Assembly (NCBI GenBank): GCA_963718145.1
Contig: CAVQYJ010000009.1
Span: 1 to 64,000 of the forward strand
Direction: 5' to 3'
Length of the DNA: 64,000 nt
Origin: UBA7672 sp963718145
GTDB lineage: Bacteria; Pseudomonadota; Alphaproteobacteria; Caulobacterales; Hyphomonadaceae
The notes beneath the pieces are model-generated. The model made no database searches. It was not told the origin of the DNA and saw only the letters and a list, made by a program, of their open reading frames with translations. A program made the translations under genes and the position numbers. Below are positions 1-9,086 of this stretch, one piece after another (position 1 is the first letter of the stretch; every line of letters begins with the position of its first letter).

Positions 1-273
1 CCAGTCCCTTCCACCAGCCTTCCCGGCGATTAGAGGCTGTCGACTTTGGACGCGCACATTTGGGCGCACGACTGCGTGTTGGTTTGTTTGAGAATCTCCA
101 GGTTCAGCGGCCCGCTTTCGGAGGTCGCTACCAACCGCATCAACGCAACGCAGAGCGGTCATTGTTCGCGGCGCGGAATGCCTGTCACTGGTCCGATCCG
201 GTTCTTGCCTGCTTTACCCGTCAATCTATGGGTGGCATCAACGACGTAAGGCGATGTCCGATCGGGAGACCCA
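1..273. other. Non-coding lead-in of the window
   Basis: I see no convincing gene here. Short open frames exist on both strands but lack family-like sequence and start signals. The stretch presumably holds the promoter and 5' region of the M28 peptidase gene that starts at 274, plus the 3' flank of a gene outside the window. No tRNA or clear terminator hairpin was recognised. Confidence 0.4.
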
Positions 274-3200
274 ATGATACCCCAAAACGTCCGCAGGGTG
301 CTGACTGCGAGCGCAGTGGCGTTCGGCCTTTCGGCCTGTGCCGCTGTCACAGACGCCAATCAGGAAGCTACGGCTGCCGCCAACGCCGCGGCTCCGTCAG
401 GTTCCGAGACGGCGGCGCCCCAAACCGCGGGGTCCGCGCGGGTTCAAGGACCTCTGATCGCCAATGCCCGTCAGCTGACGTTCGAGGGGCTGCGCGCAGG
501 CGAGGGCTATTTCTCCGCCGACGGGTCCCAGATGATCTTTCAGAGCGAACGCGAGGCGGACAATCCATTCTATCAAATGTACTTGATGGACCTGGAGTCC
601 GGCGACGTGCGGCGCGTGTCCCCGGGCTACGGCAAGACAACCTGTGGCTGGATGCGCCCGGACAGGAAGCGCGCGATCTTCGCCTCGACGCAGGACGATC
701 CCGAAGCCCGCAAGAAAATGGCGGACGAAATCGCCTTCCGGAAGAGCGGGCAGACCCGGCGCTATGCGTGGGACTATGACCCCACCTACGACATCCAGGA
801 ATACGATCTCACGACCGGCAGGTACGTGAACCTCACCCGCACGCTGGGATATGACGCCGAAGGCGCCTATTCGCCGGACGGCAGGCGCATCGTGTTTTCG
901 TCGAACCGCGCCGTCTACGGGCGCACGCTGAACGAGAAAGAGAAAGCCCAGCTGGACCTCGACCCATCCTACTTCCTCGATGTCTACGTTATGAATGCAG
1001 ACGGATCGAACGTGAAGCGGCTCACGAATGTTCCGGGCTATGACGGCGGCACGTTCTGGAGTCCTGATGGCTCGAAGATCATCTGGCGGCGGTTCTCCGA
1101 AGACGGGGCGCGCGCGGAAGTCTACACGATGAACGCCGACGGGACGGACCAGCGCAAGATCACCAATATCGGCGCGATGTCGTGGGCGCCGATCTTCCAT
1201 CCTTCCGGCGACTACATCATCTTCTCGACCAACGTCCTCGGCTTTGCGAATTTCGAGCTGTACCTCGTCGACGCTGCGGGCAAACGCGAGCCGGTTCGTG
1301 TCAGCGAGCGCGAGGGCTTTGACGGCCTGCCCATGTTTCACCCAGGCGGCAAGCGCATTGCATGGACCTCGAACGCCACCAGCAACAAGACCTCTCAGAT
1401 CTTCATCGGCGACTGGAACGACGCCGAAGCACGCCGGCTTCTCGGACTTGATAGCCAGGGCGCCCTCCTCGCCAATTTCAAGCCGCAGGCAGCGGCGACC
1501 AAGACCGAGATCTCCGAGGCCGACCTGCGCCGGCATGTCGAGGCGCTCGCCTCGGATGAGATGGAAGGACGGCTGACCGGCGCGCCGGGCGGAAAGCGGG
1601 CGGCAGAATATGTCGCTGCCGCATTCAAGGCGTCGGGTCTCCAGCCTGCCGGAGACGCAGGCACTTACATGCAGAGCTTCGAGTTCACTGCCGGCGTTTC
1701 CGTCGGGAAGGACAATGTCTTAGCCGCAACGATTGGCGGCCGAGCGCTTGATCTGAAGGCCGACGCCGATTGGCGGCCGCTGTCGTTCTCACGGACCGGT
1801 CCGGCCGCGCAGGCCGATGTAGTTTTCGCCGGATATGGCCTCACCGCGCCGAAGGACGGCGACAGCGGCGAGTACGATTCCTATGCACACCTCGACGTCG
1901 AAGGGAAATGGGTTCTCGTCTACCGCGGCCTGCCCAACAATGTTGATTCCAGGACGCGGATCCATCTCTCGCGCTTTTCGGACATGCGCTACAAGGCGGC
2001 GACCGCGCGCGCCAACAAGGCGGCAGGAATCATTTTCGCCCCCGCTCCAGGAATTGACGCCGACGAGCTGCCAAAGCTGTCCTACGAGTCCGGATCGGGC
2101 GCGTCCGCCCTTCCGGTCGTGGCTGTCGGCCGCAAAGCCGCCGAGGCGATGCTCGCGCGCGCGAACACGAACCTCTCCACGTTGGCCAAGCAGCTGGATG
2201 CCGGCGAGATGGTCGCCGGCTTGCCCCTCAACGGCGTAAAGGTCTCGGCGAACATCTCGCTCACCTATGAGCGCCGCAACGGCTTCAACGTGCTGGGCCG
2301 GCTGGACCTGAATGGCCCGGCTGGGGCGCCGGCCCTGGTTATCGGCGCGCACCTCGACCACCTCGGGCGTGGCGAAGCCTCCGGCTCGCTGGCGCGGGGC
2401 GATGAGCGCGGCGAAATTCACCACGGCGCCGACGACAACGCCTCGGGCGTCGCCGGCCTGCTGGAGATTGCCGAGTATTTCGCCGCCGAGCGTGCGGCGG
2501 GCCGTCTGCAGGGTGTCCGCGACGTCGTCTTCGCAGCGTGGGAAGGCGAGGAGCTCGGGCTCCTGGGCTCAGCTTACTTCGTGGAATCCGCAAAGAAGCA
2601 GACCGGCAAGGAGACACTTGGCGGCGCCTATTCCGCCTATCTCAACATGGACATGATCGGACGGCTCAAAGACACGCTGATCGTGCAGGGCGTGGGTTCC
2701 TCGAGCGTGTGGACGCGCGAGATAGAGCAAAGGAATGCCGTGATCGGCCTGCCGGTTACGACTGTCTCGGACACTTACCTGCCCACCGACGCGACCTCAT
2801 TCTACATCGCCGGCGTCCCGATTCTTGCGGCGTTCACGGGCTCGCACGAGGAATATCACTCGCCACGCGATACCGCCGACCTCATCAACTACAAAGGTCT
2901 CTACGATGTCACTCGCCTGATGTCTCTGATCGCCCGCTCGCAGGCGCAGGTTGCAACCCCGCCCGACTACATCAAGGTCGAGCAGACGCAGACACAGGGC
3001 CGCGTCGGCAATGTCTTCATCGGCACGATTCCCGACTACGCGTCGGAGAACATCAAGGGCGTGAAGATTTCTGGCGTCGTCCAGGGCGGGCCGGCGGCCA
3101 AGGCAGGCTTGCAGGGCGGAGACGTGATCGTTGGACTGGGCGGGGCCCAGCTCGAGAACATCTACGACTACATGCAGGCGATGAACGGGCTCAAACTCGG

Positions 3201-3276
3201 AGTAGCAACCGAGATTATCGTCGAACGCGGCGGCAAACGGTTGAACCTCAAGCTGACGCCTGCCGTCCGGGAGTAG
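274..3276 (+). CDS. Exported M28 family metallopeptidase with N-terminal TolB/PD40 beta-propeller and C-terminal PDZ domain
   Basis: This 1000-residue protein is predicted to be an aminopeptidase-like zinc peptidase anchored as a lipoprotein. The N-terminus has a basic start, a hydrophobic stretch and an LSAC lipobox with Cys22. Residues about 85-380 carry repeated SPDG/HPGG-type motifs of PD40/WD40-like propeller blades, including YSPDGRR and WSPDGSK. The M28 catalytic domain follows, with the expected zinc ligands: His in GAHLDH (about 691), Asp in HHGADDNASG (about 717), the Glu pair in WEGEE (about 756), Asp in NMDMIG (about 792) and His in HEEYHS (about 860). The last 90 residues resemble a PDZ domain (GGPAAKAGLQGGDVIVGLGG). 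It stands alone, convergent with the next gene. The domain order propeller-M28-PDZ is established in proteobacterial exported peptidases; the substrate is unknown. Confidence 0.9.
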   Translation: MIPQNVRRVLTASAVAFGLSACAAVTDANQEATAAANAAAPSGSETAAPQTAGSARVQGPLIANARQLTFEGLRAGEGYFSADGSQMIFQSEREADNPFYQMYLMDLESGDVRRVSPGYGKTTCGWMRPDRKRAIFASTQDDPEARKKMADEIAFRKSGQTRRYAWDYDPTYDIQEYDLTTGRYVNLTRTLGYDAEGAYSPDGRRIVFSSNRAVYGRTLNEKEKAQLDLDPSYFLDVYVMNADGSNVKRLTNVPGYDGGTFWSPDGSKIIWRRFSEDGARAEVYTMNADGTDQRKITNIGAMSWAPIFHPSGDYIIFSTNVLGFANFELYLVDAAGKREPVRVSEREGFDGLPMFHPGGKRIAWTSNATSNKTSQIFIGDWNDAEARRLLGLDSQGALLANFKPQAAATKTEISEADLRRHVEALASDEMEGRLTGAPGGKRAAEYVAAAFKASGLQPAGDAGTYMQSFEFTAGVSVGKDNVLAATIGGRALDLKADADWRPLSFSRTGPAAQADVVFAGYGLTAPKDGDSGEYDSYAHLDVEGKWVLVYRGLPNNVDSRTRIHLSRFSDMRYKAATARANKAAGIIFAPAPGIDADELPKLSYESGSGASALPVVAVGRKAAEAMLARANTNLSTLAKQLDAGEMVAGLPLNGVKVSANISLTYERRNGFNVLGRLDLNGPAGAPALVIGAHLDHLGRGEASGSLARGDERGEIHHGADDNASGVAGLLEIAEYFAAERAAGRLQGVRDVVFAAWEGEELGLLGSAYFVESAKKQTGKETLGGAYSAYLNMDMIGRLKDTLIVQGVGSSSVWTREIEQRNAVIGLPVTTVSDTYLPTDATSFYIAGVPILAAFTGSHEEYHSPRDTADLINYKGLYDVTRLMSLIARSQAQVATPPDYIKVEQTQTQGRVGNVFIGTIPDYASENIKGVKISGVVQGGPAAKAGLQGGDVIVGLGGAQLENIYDYMQAMNGLKLGVATEIIVERGGKRLNLKLTPAVRE

Positions 3277-3381
3277 ACCTTCAACGGGCCGGGTATGGCG
3301 TATTCCCGCCTTACTGGCCGTGACTATGCCGAGATGTCTGTTTGCAGGATCCGATGCCGCCGAGCGTCTGGAGCGTGACGG

Positions 3382-4800
3382 CTATTTCTCCGGATGTGTC
3401 AGCGCCTGATAGGTCAGGGTTCGGGCCATCGCGCCGAGATCGTCTCCGCCTGTGCCCCCCATCCGCTGGATCATGCCAATGGCGATAATGTCATTGGCTG
3501 GATCGATCCAGAACCAGGTGCCCGCCGCGCCGCCCCAGCTGATCGTGCCGTCGCCCTGCAGCGTGCCGGCTGCGCGTGCGTCGTTGACGACCTGGAAGTC
3601 GAGCCCGAAGCCGACTGCCTCGTTGAAGCGTGCGACGCTGGTTCCATTGCTCGAAACCAGCACGCTCTTGGGAATGACGTTGGTGCCCATCAGTTGGACT
3701 GAGGCAGGCGAGAGGATGCGCACGCCGTCGAGTTCGCCGCCATTGAGCACCATCTGGCTGAAGCGGGCGTAGTCCATCGTCGTGGAGACGAGGCCGCCGC
3801 CGCCGCTCTCATTGCGCGGTGGCTTGGTGTAATCAGGCATGGCGACGCCAAAGAGTTCCTTCGCCTCGACAATCTTGTTCTGGTCGCGGTCGAAGACATA
3901 GACGGCGGAAAGGCGGCTGGCCTTTTCGGCGCCAGTGTAGAATGCCGTATCGCCCATCTTCAGCGGCGCGAAGATGCGCTGCTGCATGAACTGGCCGAGC
4001 GTCTGGCCGCTGAGCTTCTCGATGATGTAGCCTTGGATGTCGACGGTCGAGGAGTAGGACCAGTTCGTGCCCGGCTGAAACATCAGCGGGATCGTCGCCG
4101 TGCGGTCGATCATCTCCTTGAGGTTGCTGGCGGATAGGACTTCCTTCTGCCGGTACATCTTGTCGACAGGGTGCTCTTCGGCGAGGCCGTAGCCGAAGCC
4201 AGCGGTGTGGCTCATGATCTCGCGCATGGTCGGCGGGCGGACCATGTTCTCCAGCTCCATCGTGCCGTCCTTCCTTATCGACTTCACGACGCGCAGGTTC
4301 TTGAACTCCGGCACGTAGCGCGTGACAGGATCGTCGAGACGCCACTTGCCCTCCTCGAACAGGACCATCATGGCGACGCCGGTGACCGGCTTGGTCATCG
4401 AGTAGATGCGGAAGATCGTGTCTTCCTTGATCGGAGCGCCGCTCTCGAGGTTGGCCTTGCCGTAGGTCTTGAAGCCGACGATCTGGCCGTGCCGCGCGAG
4501 CAGCGTCGTCATGCCGGCGACGCGGCCGCTGGCGACGGCGGCGGCCATGTAGTCGTCGAACATCTTCAGGCGGGCGCTGTCGAAGCCGACAGCCTCGGGC
4601 CCGACGGTAGCGGACAGGTTGCGCGGGGCGGCGGCAGGTTTCGCCTCGGCATGGGTCGCCATCATGGCGTCCATGTGCGCCTTCATCTCCGCCTGCGACA
4701 TCTGCATGGGAGCGGGCGTCTGCATCACGTCTGGCGCATTGGCACAGGCTGAAAGGAACGCGGCCGCGACGGCGGCGGCGGAGCAGGTGCGGCGAAGCAT
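3382..4800 (-). CDS. Beta-lactamase class C-like serine hydrolase (esterase/transpeptidase family lipoprotein)
   Basis: The 472-residue product belongs to the class C beta-lactamase/EstB fold. I place the start at 4800 because the protein then begins with a lipoprotein signal (MLRRTC, hydrophobic core, LSAC with Cys19); the open frame continues upstream only as non-coding extension. A Ser-x-x-Lys nucleophile motif, SMTK, lies at residues 134-137. A Tyr-containing second motif (WSYSST) and a GGAAGT motif near the C-terminus fill the usual KTG-like position. These proteins act on ester or amide bonds in the periplasm; many are esterases rather than true beta-lactamases, and the substrate cannot be read from the sequence. 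The gene is convergent with the M28 peptidase and is followed upstream by a 260-base spacer. Confidence 0.88.
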   Translation of the reverse strand: MLRRTCSAAAVAAAFLSACANAPDVMQTPAPMQMSQAEMKAHMDAMMATHAEAKPAAAPRNLSATVGPEAVGFDSARLKMFDDYMAAAVASGRVAGMTTLLARHGQIVGFKTYGKANLESGAPIKEDTIFRIYSMTKPVTGVAMMVLFEEGKWRLDDPVTRYVPEFKNLRVVKSIRKDGTMELENMVRPPTMREIMSHTAGFGYGLAEEHPVDKMYRQKEVLSASNLKEMIDRTATIPLMFQPGTNWSYSSTVDIQGYIIEKLSGQTLGQFMQQRIFAPLKMGDTAFYTGAEKASRLSAVYVFDRDQNKIVEAKELFGVAMPDYTKPPRNESGGGGLVSTTMDYARFSQMVLNGGELDGVRILSPASVQLMGTNVIPKSVLVSSNGTSVARFNEAVGFGLDFQVVNDARAAGTLQGDGTISWGGAAGTWFWIDPANDIIAIGMIQRMGGTGGDDLGAMARTLTYQALTHPEK

Positions 4801-5060
4801 AGGCAAGTCCTCCCGGCAGGTTCGGCTTGGTCCGGCCTCGCGGCCGACTGTCCCGTTGGCGGTAACCATCACGCGCCGGACCGGCTCTGGCAAGGCCTTG
4901 CGCTCGCGAGGATTTCCGGCAGGGCGAACCCGTGACTTCCAATTCCCGCGATCGGGCATGTCTCCGCCATCGGTGGGATCGAGGAGGCCTGCGGACTTGG
5001 GCGAACGGCGCGAACGCCAATGGCGGGATAGTCGCGACGCCGTTCGTTGCCCCCGAGAGT

Positions 5061-6554
5061 TCACACCCTCGCTGTTGCAATCGGGAGCGCTGAAAGGCCA
5101 AGCTCCGCGGCATCCTCGTTGGCCCCGGCCGCAGTCGCGGTGAAGCCTTTGCGGGTCATCTCGCCCCAGGATTTGACGCCACGCATCCATTCCCAGAGAC
5201 CGCGAAAGCGCCACCAGGAATTGAGCTGGCGATAGCCAAAATTCTCCAGCACCGCCGCCGCCGCCAGGCGAAGCAGGTCGCCGACATGGCTGACACGGCG
5301 CAGTTCCGCCTCTTCCAGTGCGAGGGCGCCGACGCTGACGGCGATGCCGAAAAAGATGGACAGGGAAAGGAAGGCAATCAGGTAGTCGACGTGGAGGATG
5401 CCGAGCGCCCACATCACGGGCAAGAGCGTGCAGCCCATAAGTTCCAGCACCGGCCCGATGAGATCGAAGACCAGCACCTGGCCCATGCCGATCATGCCGA
5501 CGCGGCCGTATTTGGGATTCGTCATGATGGCGCCATGGCGAACGAATGTCTCGATGGCGCCGCGGTGCCAGCGGGCCCTCTGGCGGCCCAGGACTTTCAG
5601 CGTTTCGGGCGCCTCGGTCCAGCACACGGGTTCTGGAAGGAAGACAATGCGATGCGCCTGGCCGGTCTCCTTGGCGTGGCGGTGCAGCCGGATGACGAGT
5701 TCCATGTCCTCGCCGACCGTGCCGTGGGCGTAGCCGCCGATATCGACCAGTGCGCTGCGCCGGAAGAGGCCGAATGCGCCGGAGATGATGGTGAGGACGC
5801 CGAGGCGGCTCCAGGCCAGCCGCGCCAGAAGGAATGCGCGAAGGTATTCGACGGTCTGGAACAGGGCGAGCGGATTGCGCGAAACGCCGACTGCCTGCAG
5901 GCGGCCATCCTTGATCTTGCAGCCGTTCGCAATCCGGATGGTGCCTCCCACGGCCACGACGCGTTCGGGATCTTCGATGAAAGGCTGGACGGCGCGCAGG
6001 AGTGAATCCGGCTCCAGAATGGAATCGGCATCCATCGAGCATACGATCGGCGTCCGCGCGAGGTTGAGGCCCGCATTGAGCGCATCGGCCTTGCCGCCAT
6101 TCTCCTTGTCGATCACCAGGAGTTTTTCGTTCAGCCGTGAACGATAGATCGCGCGGATACGCGCATGCGATGCGGCGTGTTCATGGTCGCGTTCCGTCAG
6201 CTCGAGTTCGAAGCGATCCTTCAGAACGTTGAGCGTCTCATCCTTCGATCCGTCGTTGATGACGATGACCTCGAAGCGGGGATAGTCGAGCGCGAGCAGG
6301 GATAGAACGCTGTTCTCGACGGTGGTCGCTTCGTTGTACGCCGGCGCCATCAGGGTGATCGGCGGGACGATGGCGGCGGAACGGCGCCACAGCACGTCCG
6401 AACTCGGCTCCGGCGGCTCGACTGCGAGCGCGCGTTGCGCGACGGCGAGCTGCAGGAGATAGGCGAAATTCTGCAGCAGCGCGCCGCCGATCACCAGCCA
6501 GGCAATCGACCTTGCGACCGTCATCGCAAAGTCCATGAGCGAGAATTCGGTCAT
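5061..6554 (-). CDS. Membrane glycosyltransferase family 2 (PgaC/BcsA-like processive synthase)
   Basis: The start at 6554 overlaps the stop of the upstream HEAT gene as ATGA, giving 497 residues; the frame is open further upstream only as a shadow. An N-terminal transmembrane helix (about 12-38) precedes a GT-A domain with the nucleotide-sugar motif APAYNEA (70-76), NDGS (100-103), DAD (175-177), the catalytic GED (281-283) and QRARW (325-329), matching the D,D,D,QxxRW signature of processive beta-glycosyltransferases. At least two further membrane helices follow (about 375-430). It probably polymerises an extracellular polysaccharide at the inner membrane. The gene is the last of a three-gene unit with HEAT and YaiO-like genes. 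Polymer identity is unknown; BcsA-type PilZ regions are not evident. Confidence 0.9.
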   Translation of the reverse strand: MTEFSLMDFAMTVARSIAWLVIGGALLQNFAYLLQLAVAQRALAVEPPEPSSDVLWRRSAAIVPPITLMAPAYNEATTVENSVLSLLALDYPRFEVIVINDGSKDETLNVLKDRFELELTERDHEHAASHARIRAIYRSRLNEKLLVIDKENGGKADALNAGLNLARTPIVCSMDADSILEPDSLLRAVQPFIEDPERVVAVGGTIRIANGCKIKDGRLQAVGVSRNPLALFQTVEYLRAFLLARLAWSRLGVLTIISGAFGLFRRSALVDIGGYAHGTVGEDMELVIRLHRHAKETGQAHRIVFLPEPVCWTEAPETLKVLGRQRARWHRGAIETFVRHGAIMTNPKYGRVGMIGMGQVLVFDLIGPVLELMGCTLLPVMWALGILHVDYLIAFLSLSIFFGIAVSVGALALEEAELRRVSHVGDLLRLAAAAVLENFGYRQLNSWWRFRGLWEWMRGVKSWGEMTRKGFTATAAGANEDAAELGLSALPIATARV

Positions 6555-7705
6555 GACGCTTTGCGCAGCCTTGCTTTGGATCGCGGCTTGCCGGCCCCGG
6601 GTTTGGCCTTCGCCACGCTCGCCGGCTTGACCGCGGGGGCCTTTGCAGGCGCCTTGACGCGGCCTTTGGGGGAGGCGGTCTTCGCCGCGACGACCTTCAG
6701 CCCTGACTTCGCTGGGCGCTTCCGCTTGCCCGGCGCCTCGACGACGGCGCCGGCCTTTTCGAGCCGCTGTAGCGCCTCTGCGGCGCGGAAGCGTATCCAC
6801 CACACGCTATCGTTCAGCAAGGGCTCGATGCCTGCGCGATCCTGCGCGTCGCCATATTGCCCAAGGCCTTCGACCGCCTTGAGGCGCACGCGCCAGTCGG
6901 CATCACGCAACGCGGCGACGAGCCAGGGAGCGATCCCTGGCGCGCCGAGCGCGCGCAGAGCGGTGATCGAGGCGGCGCGAACCTCGGGGTCCATGTCATT
7001 GGCTGACCGGGTGATCGCCGTGAACGCCATGGGCGAACGCGACGTGCCAACGGCCTTCAACACCATAACCTGCGCTTCGCGCGGCAGACCGGCGGCAAGA
7101 AGTGCGAGGGCGACGGGCAGGTTAGCGTGGACGCAAGCCTCGACAATCTTGAACAGCGACAGCGAGCGCCCGCCTTGCGGGAGCTCGACGAGTTTCAGCA
7201 CCGACGCAAGGTCGGGCAGATCGCCAATCTCTATGCGGGTGCGCAGGGCCGCGGCGCAGACGCGGAAGGACGGCGAGGCCTCGAGCTGTCTTAGGATGCG
7301 TGAGGTTTCGGGGTCCCGGAACATCCGAAGAAGTTCAACGGCAGCAACCCGGTCGGGCACATGTCCGCGCACTGCAGCGCGTCTATAATACGCATCCAGC
7401 GACGCCTTGCGCATGAGCTCGACGAGGCGGTCGAGCGCCGGGCCTTCTAGGGCGCGCGCCACGTCCAGGGCAGTTTTCATGACAAGATCGCAGTCGTGTC
7501 GGCTGCGTGTGTGGAGACGCGGCGGACCGGCCTCTCCCTTGCAATAGCCAAGCAGACCCAGAGTGAGTTGAATGCTGCGCGCCGGCAGGTCGCGGTCGCG
7601 CTGCTGGCGGACCAGCCGTGCAACAACCAGCGCGGTCATCACTCCACATGAAAGAGCGGCCAGGACGATCGAAAGCGTCCAGACAGCCTGCAGCAACCCA
7701 GGCAT
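6551..7705 (-). CDS. Membrane-anchored HEAT-repeat protein
   Basis: This 384-residue protein has one N-terminal transmembrane helix (about 5-30), then a helical region and tandem HEAT/PBS-lyase-type repeats (for example DPEVRAASITALRALG and DADWRVRLKAVEGLG) covering about 150-320. The tail from about 330 is rich in Lys, Ala and Pro and looks disordered and basic. The gene lies between the YaiO-like gene (one base upstream) and the glycosyltransferase (4-base overlap), so it is translated with them. HEAT proteins in GT2 loci are presumed scaffolds for the synthase complex; that role is inferred from context only. Confidence 0.82.
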   Translation of the reverse strand: MPGLLQAVWTLSIVLAALSCGVMTALVVARLVRQQRDRDLPARSIQLTLGLLGYCKGEAGPPRLHTRSRHDCDLVMKTALDVARALEGPALDRLVELMRKASLDAYYRRAAVRGHVPDRVAAVELLRMFRDPETSRILRQLEASPSFRVCAAALRTRIEIGDLPDLASVLKLVELPQGGRSLSLFKIVEACVHANLPVALALLAAGLPREAQVMVLKAVGTSRSPMAFTAITRSANDMDPEVRAASITALRALGAPGIAPWLVAALRDADWRVRLKAVEGLGQYGDAQDRAGIEPLLNDSVWWIRFRAAEALQRLEKAGAVVEAPGKRKRPAKSGLKVVAAKTASPKGRVKAPAKAPAVKPASVAKAKPGAGKPRSKARLRKAS

Positions 7706-7706
7706 T

Positions 7707-8789
7707 TCAAAAGGTCCTTGCCAGACCTATTGAGACTTCCGTGCGATCGTAGGCCGAGCGCATTTCGTGCGTGACGCCGGCGCGAATGTGGAGGCCGGAC
7801 GAAACCTCAAGGGTTCCGCCCAGCGTTGTCGAGCGGACGTCCACCGTCATGCCGTCCGAGCTTTCGGGGGCATCCGACCAACCGGCATCGACGGCAAGTT
7901 GCGGCGCTATCTGCCAGACGGCGCCGAGTCCATAACCGAATCTGTTCTCGCCGTTTTCGTCACGAACAGCGACGGCGGATGCCTGGAGGCGAAGTCCGGC
8001 GCCGACGTCTTTTGCGCCACGGAAGCCGAGCTTCTCGACAGGCCCCGCGGTATACTCGGCGTGAGCGAACTCGCCGGCGACATACCACCCCTTGCCGTAG
8101 TGTTCGGCGCCGGCGCGGATGGAGAGCTCCGGGCGGAAGTCCGCTTCGGGTGCGCCGCCCAAGGCCAGCGACCAGATCACCGAGTTGATTTCACGAGTCG
8201 CCTGGAGTTCGACAAAGGTGTCCTCGCGGTCGAAACGTCGGGCATGCTCGATCGCAACGCCAAGTCCGCTGGCGCCTTGGCGCCGGGAGAGGGAAACCCG
8301 AGCTTCGGTCCAGTCAGGAAGTCCCCCCGAGAGGGAGCTGCGGGCGGCGCCGGCGTCGAAACGCCACGAATCTGCGGACTGGTCCGCTCCGGCCAGCTCC
8401 GCCTTGAGACGCAGCGCCTCGCCATCTTGCTGCCGCTGGGGTGAAACGGAACTGAGCCAGCGACTTGCGGCCGCAAGATCGCCATCGCGCCAGGCAAGGC
8501 CGGCCAGGCCAAGCCGCGCATCGTCGTTCGCTGGCGCAAGGTCGAGCGCGCGAAGCAAGGCATTCCGCGCCTCGACGCGGGCATCGAGCGCGCTCTTCGC
8601 GGCGCCGAGTTCGAACCAGGCGTCGGCGTCCTGCGGATAGAGCTGCAGGACGCATTGCGCCAGCAGGGCTGCTTCGGCGAACCGGCCGGACCGGCGCAAC
8701 TCTGCCGCGGCGGCGACACTCACCGACTGGAAGGCGGAGCACTGTTGCGCCGCCGGTGGCTCAAGCGCAATCTGGAGATCGATCGGCAT
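7707..8789 (-). CDS. TPR plus YaiO-family outer-membrane beta-barrel protein, without visible signal peptide
   Basis: The 360-residue product has TPR-like helices at about 25-125 (ELRRSGRFAEAALLAQ, WFELGAAKSALD) and then a C-terminal half of alternating strands that ends in Phe, the usual last residue of outer-membrane barrels. This matches the YaiO/PgaA-type arrangement expected of an export porin for the neighbouring GT2. The start at 8789 follows a GGGGGAGGG ribosome site, and an in-frame TAG lies two codons upstream, so the protein cannot be extended. The N-terminus (MPIDLQIALEPPA) shows no signal sequence, which is unusual for this family. It is the first gene of the GT2 unit. Confidence 0.75.
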   Translation of the reverse strand: MPIDLQIALEPPAAQQCSAFQSVSVAAAAELRRSGRFAEAALLAQCVLQLYPQDADAWFELGAAKSALDARVEARNALLRALDLAPANDDARLGLAGLAWRDGDLAAASRWLSSVSPQRQQDGEALRLKAELAGADQSADSWRFDAGAARSSLSGGLPDWTEARVSLSRRQGASGLGVAIEHARRFDREDTFVELQATREINSVIWSLALGGAPEADFRPELSIRAGAEHYGKGWYVAGEFAHAEYTAGPVEKLGFRGAKDVGAGLRLQASAVAVRDENGENRFGYGLGAVWQIAPQLAVDAGWSDAPESSDGMTVDVRSTTLGGTLEVSSGLHIRAGVTHEMRSAYDRTEVSIGLARTF

Positions 8790-9086
8790 GGCGCTAATCC
8801 CTCCCCCAGGCGATCGAGGCGGGAAGCGCCTCTCGCGAACTTGTTTCGACGGTCATGTGTCTACGCTTCCGCTGGTGCGCGAACGTCGCGCCGGCCTGTC
8901 CCGACTTATGACAAATCTTGGCTAAGGACGGCTTGGGTGCGCGCCCCGGATTTGGGTGTCGCGATTAACCTTTGGGCAACGGGCGGGAAGCCTTGCCGGC
9001 GCCCGATTTTGCATCAAACCCGGCTTCAGGGCTCACGGCATTCGCTGTCGCTTGCCCGCTGGCCTGCGCGATGTACGCTTTGCGCC
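8790..9086. promoter_or_regulatory. Divergent intergenic region between the polysaccharide unit and the urease operon
   Basis: These 297 bases separate the leftward YaiO-like gene from the rightward ureD and must carry both promoters. On the minus strand a 20-codon open frame (8794-8856) ends five bases before the YaiO-like start; its reality is doubtful. No clear promoter box, operator palindrome or NtrC-type site was recognised by eye. Confidence 0.35.

Noticed and set aside
3382..4800. True class C beta-lactamase (antibiotic resistance gene)
   Set aside because: The SMTK and GGAAGT motifs fit the broad serine-hydrolase/esterase family, but the sequence lacks the AmpC-type YAN and KTG motifs, so resistance should not be claimed.
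8794..8856. 20-codon minus-strand frame before the YaiO-like gene as a missing signal peptide
   Set aside because: Its translation (MTVETSSREALP...) is not a signal sequence and it ends in a stop before the barrel gene, so it does not supply one.
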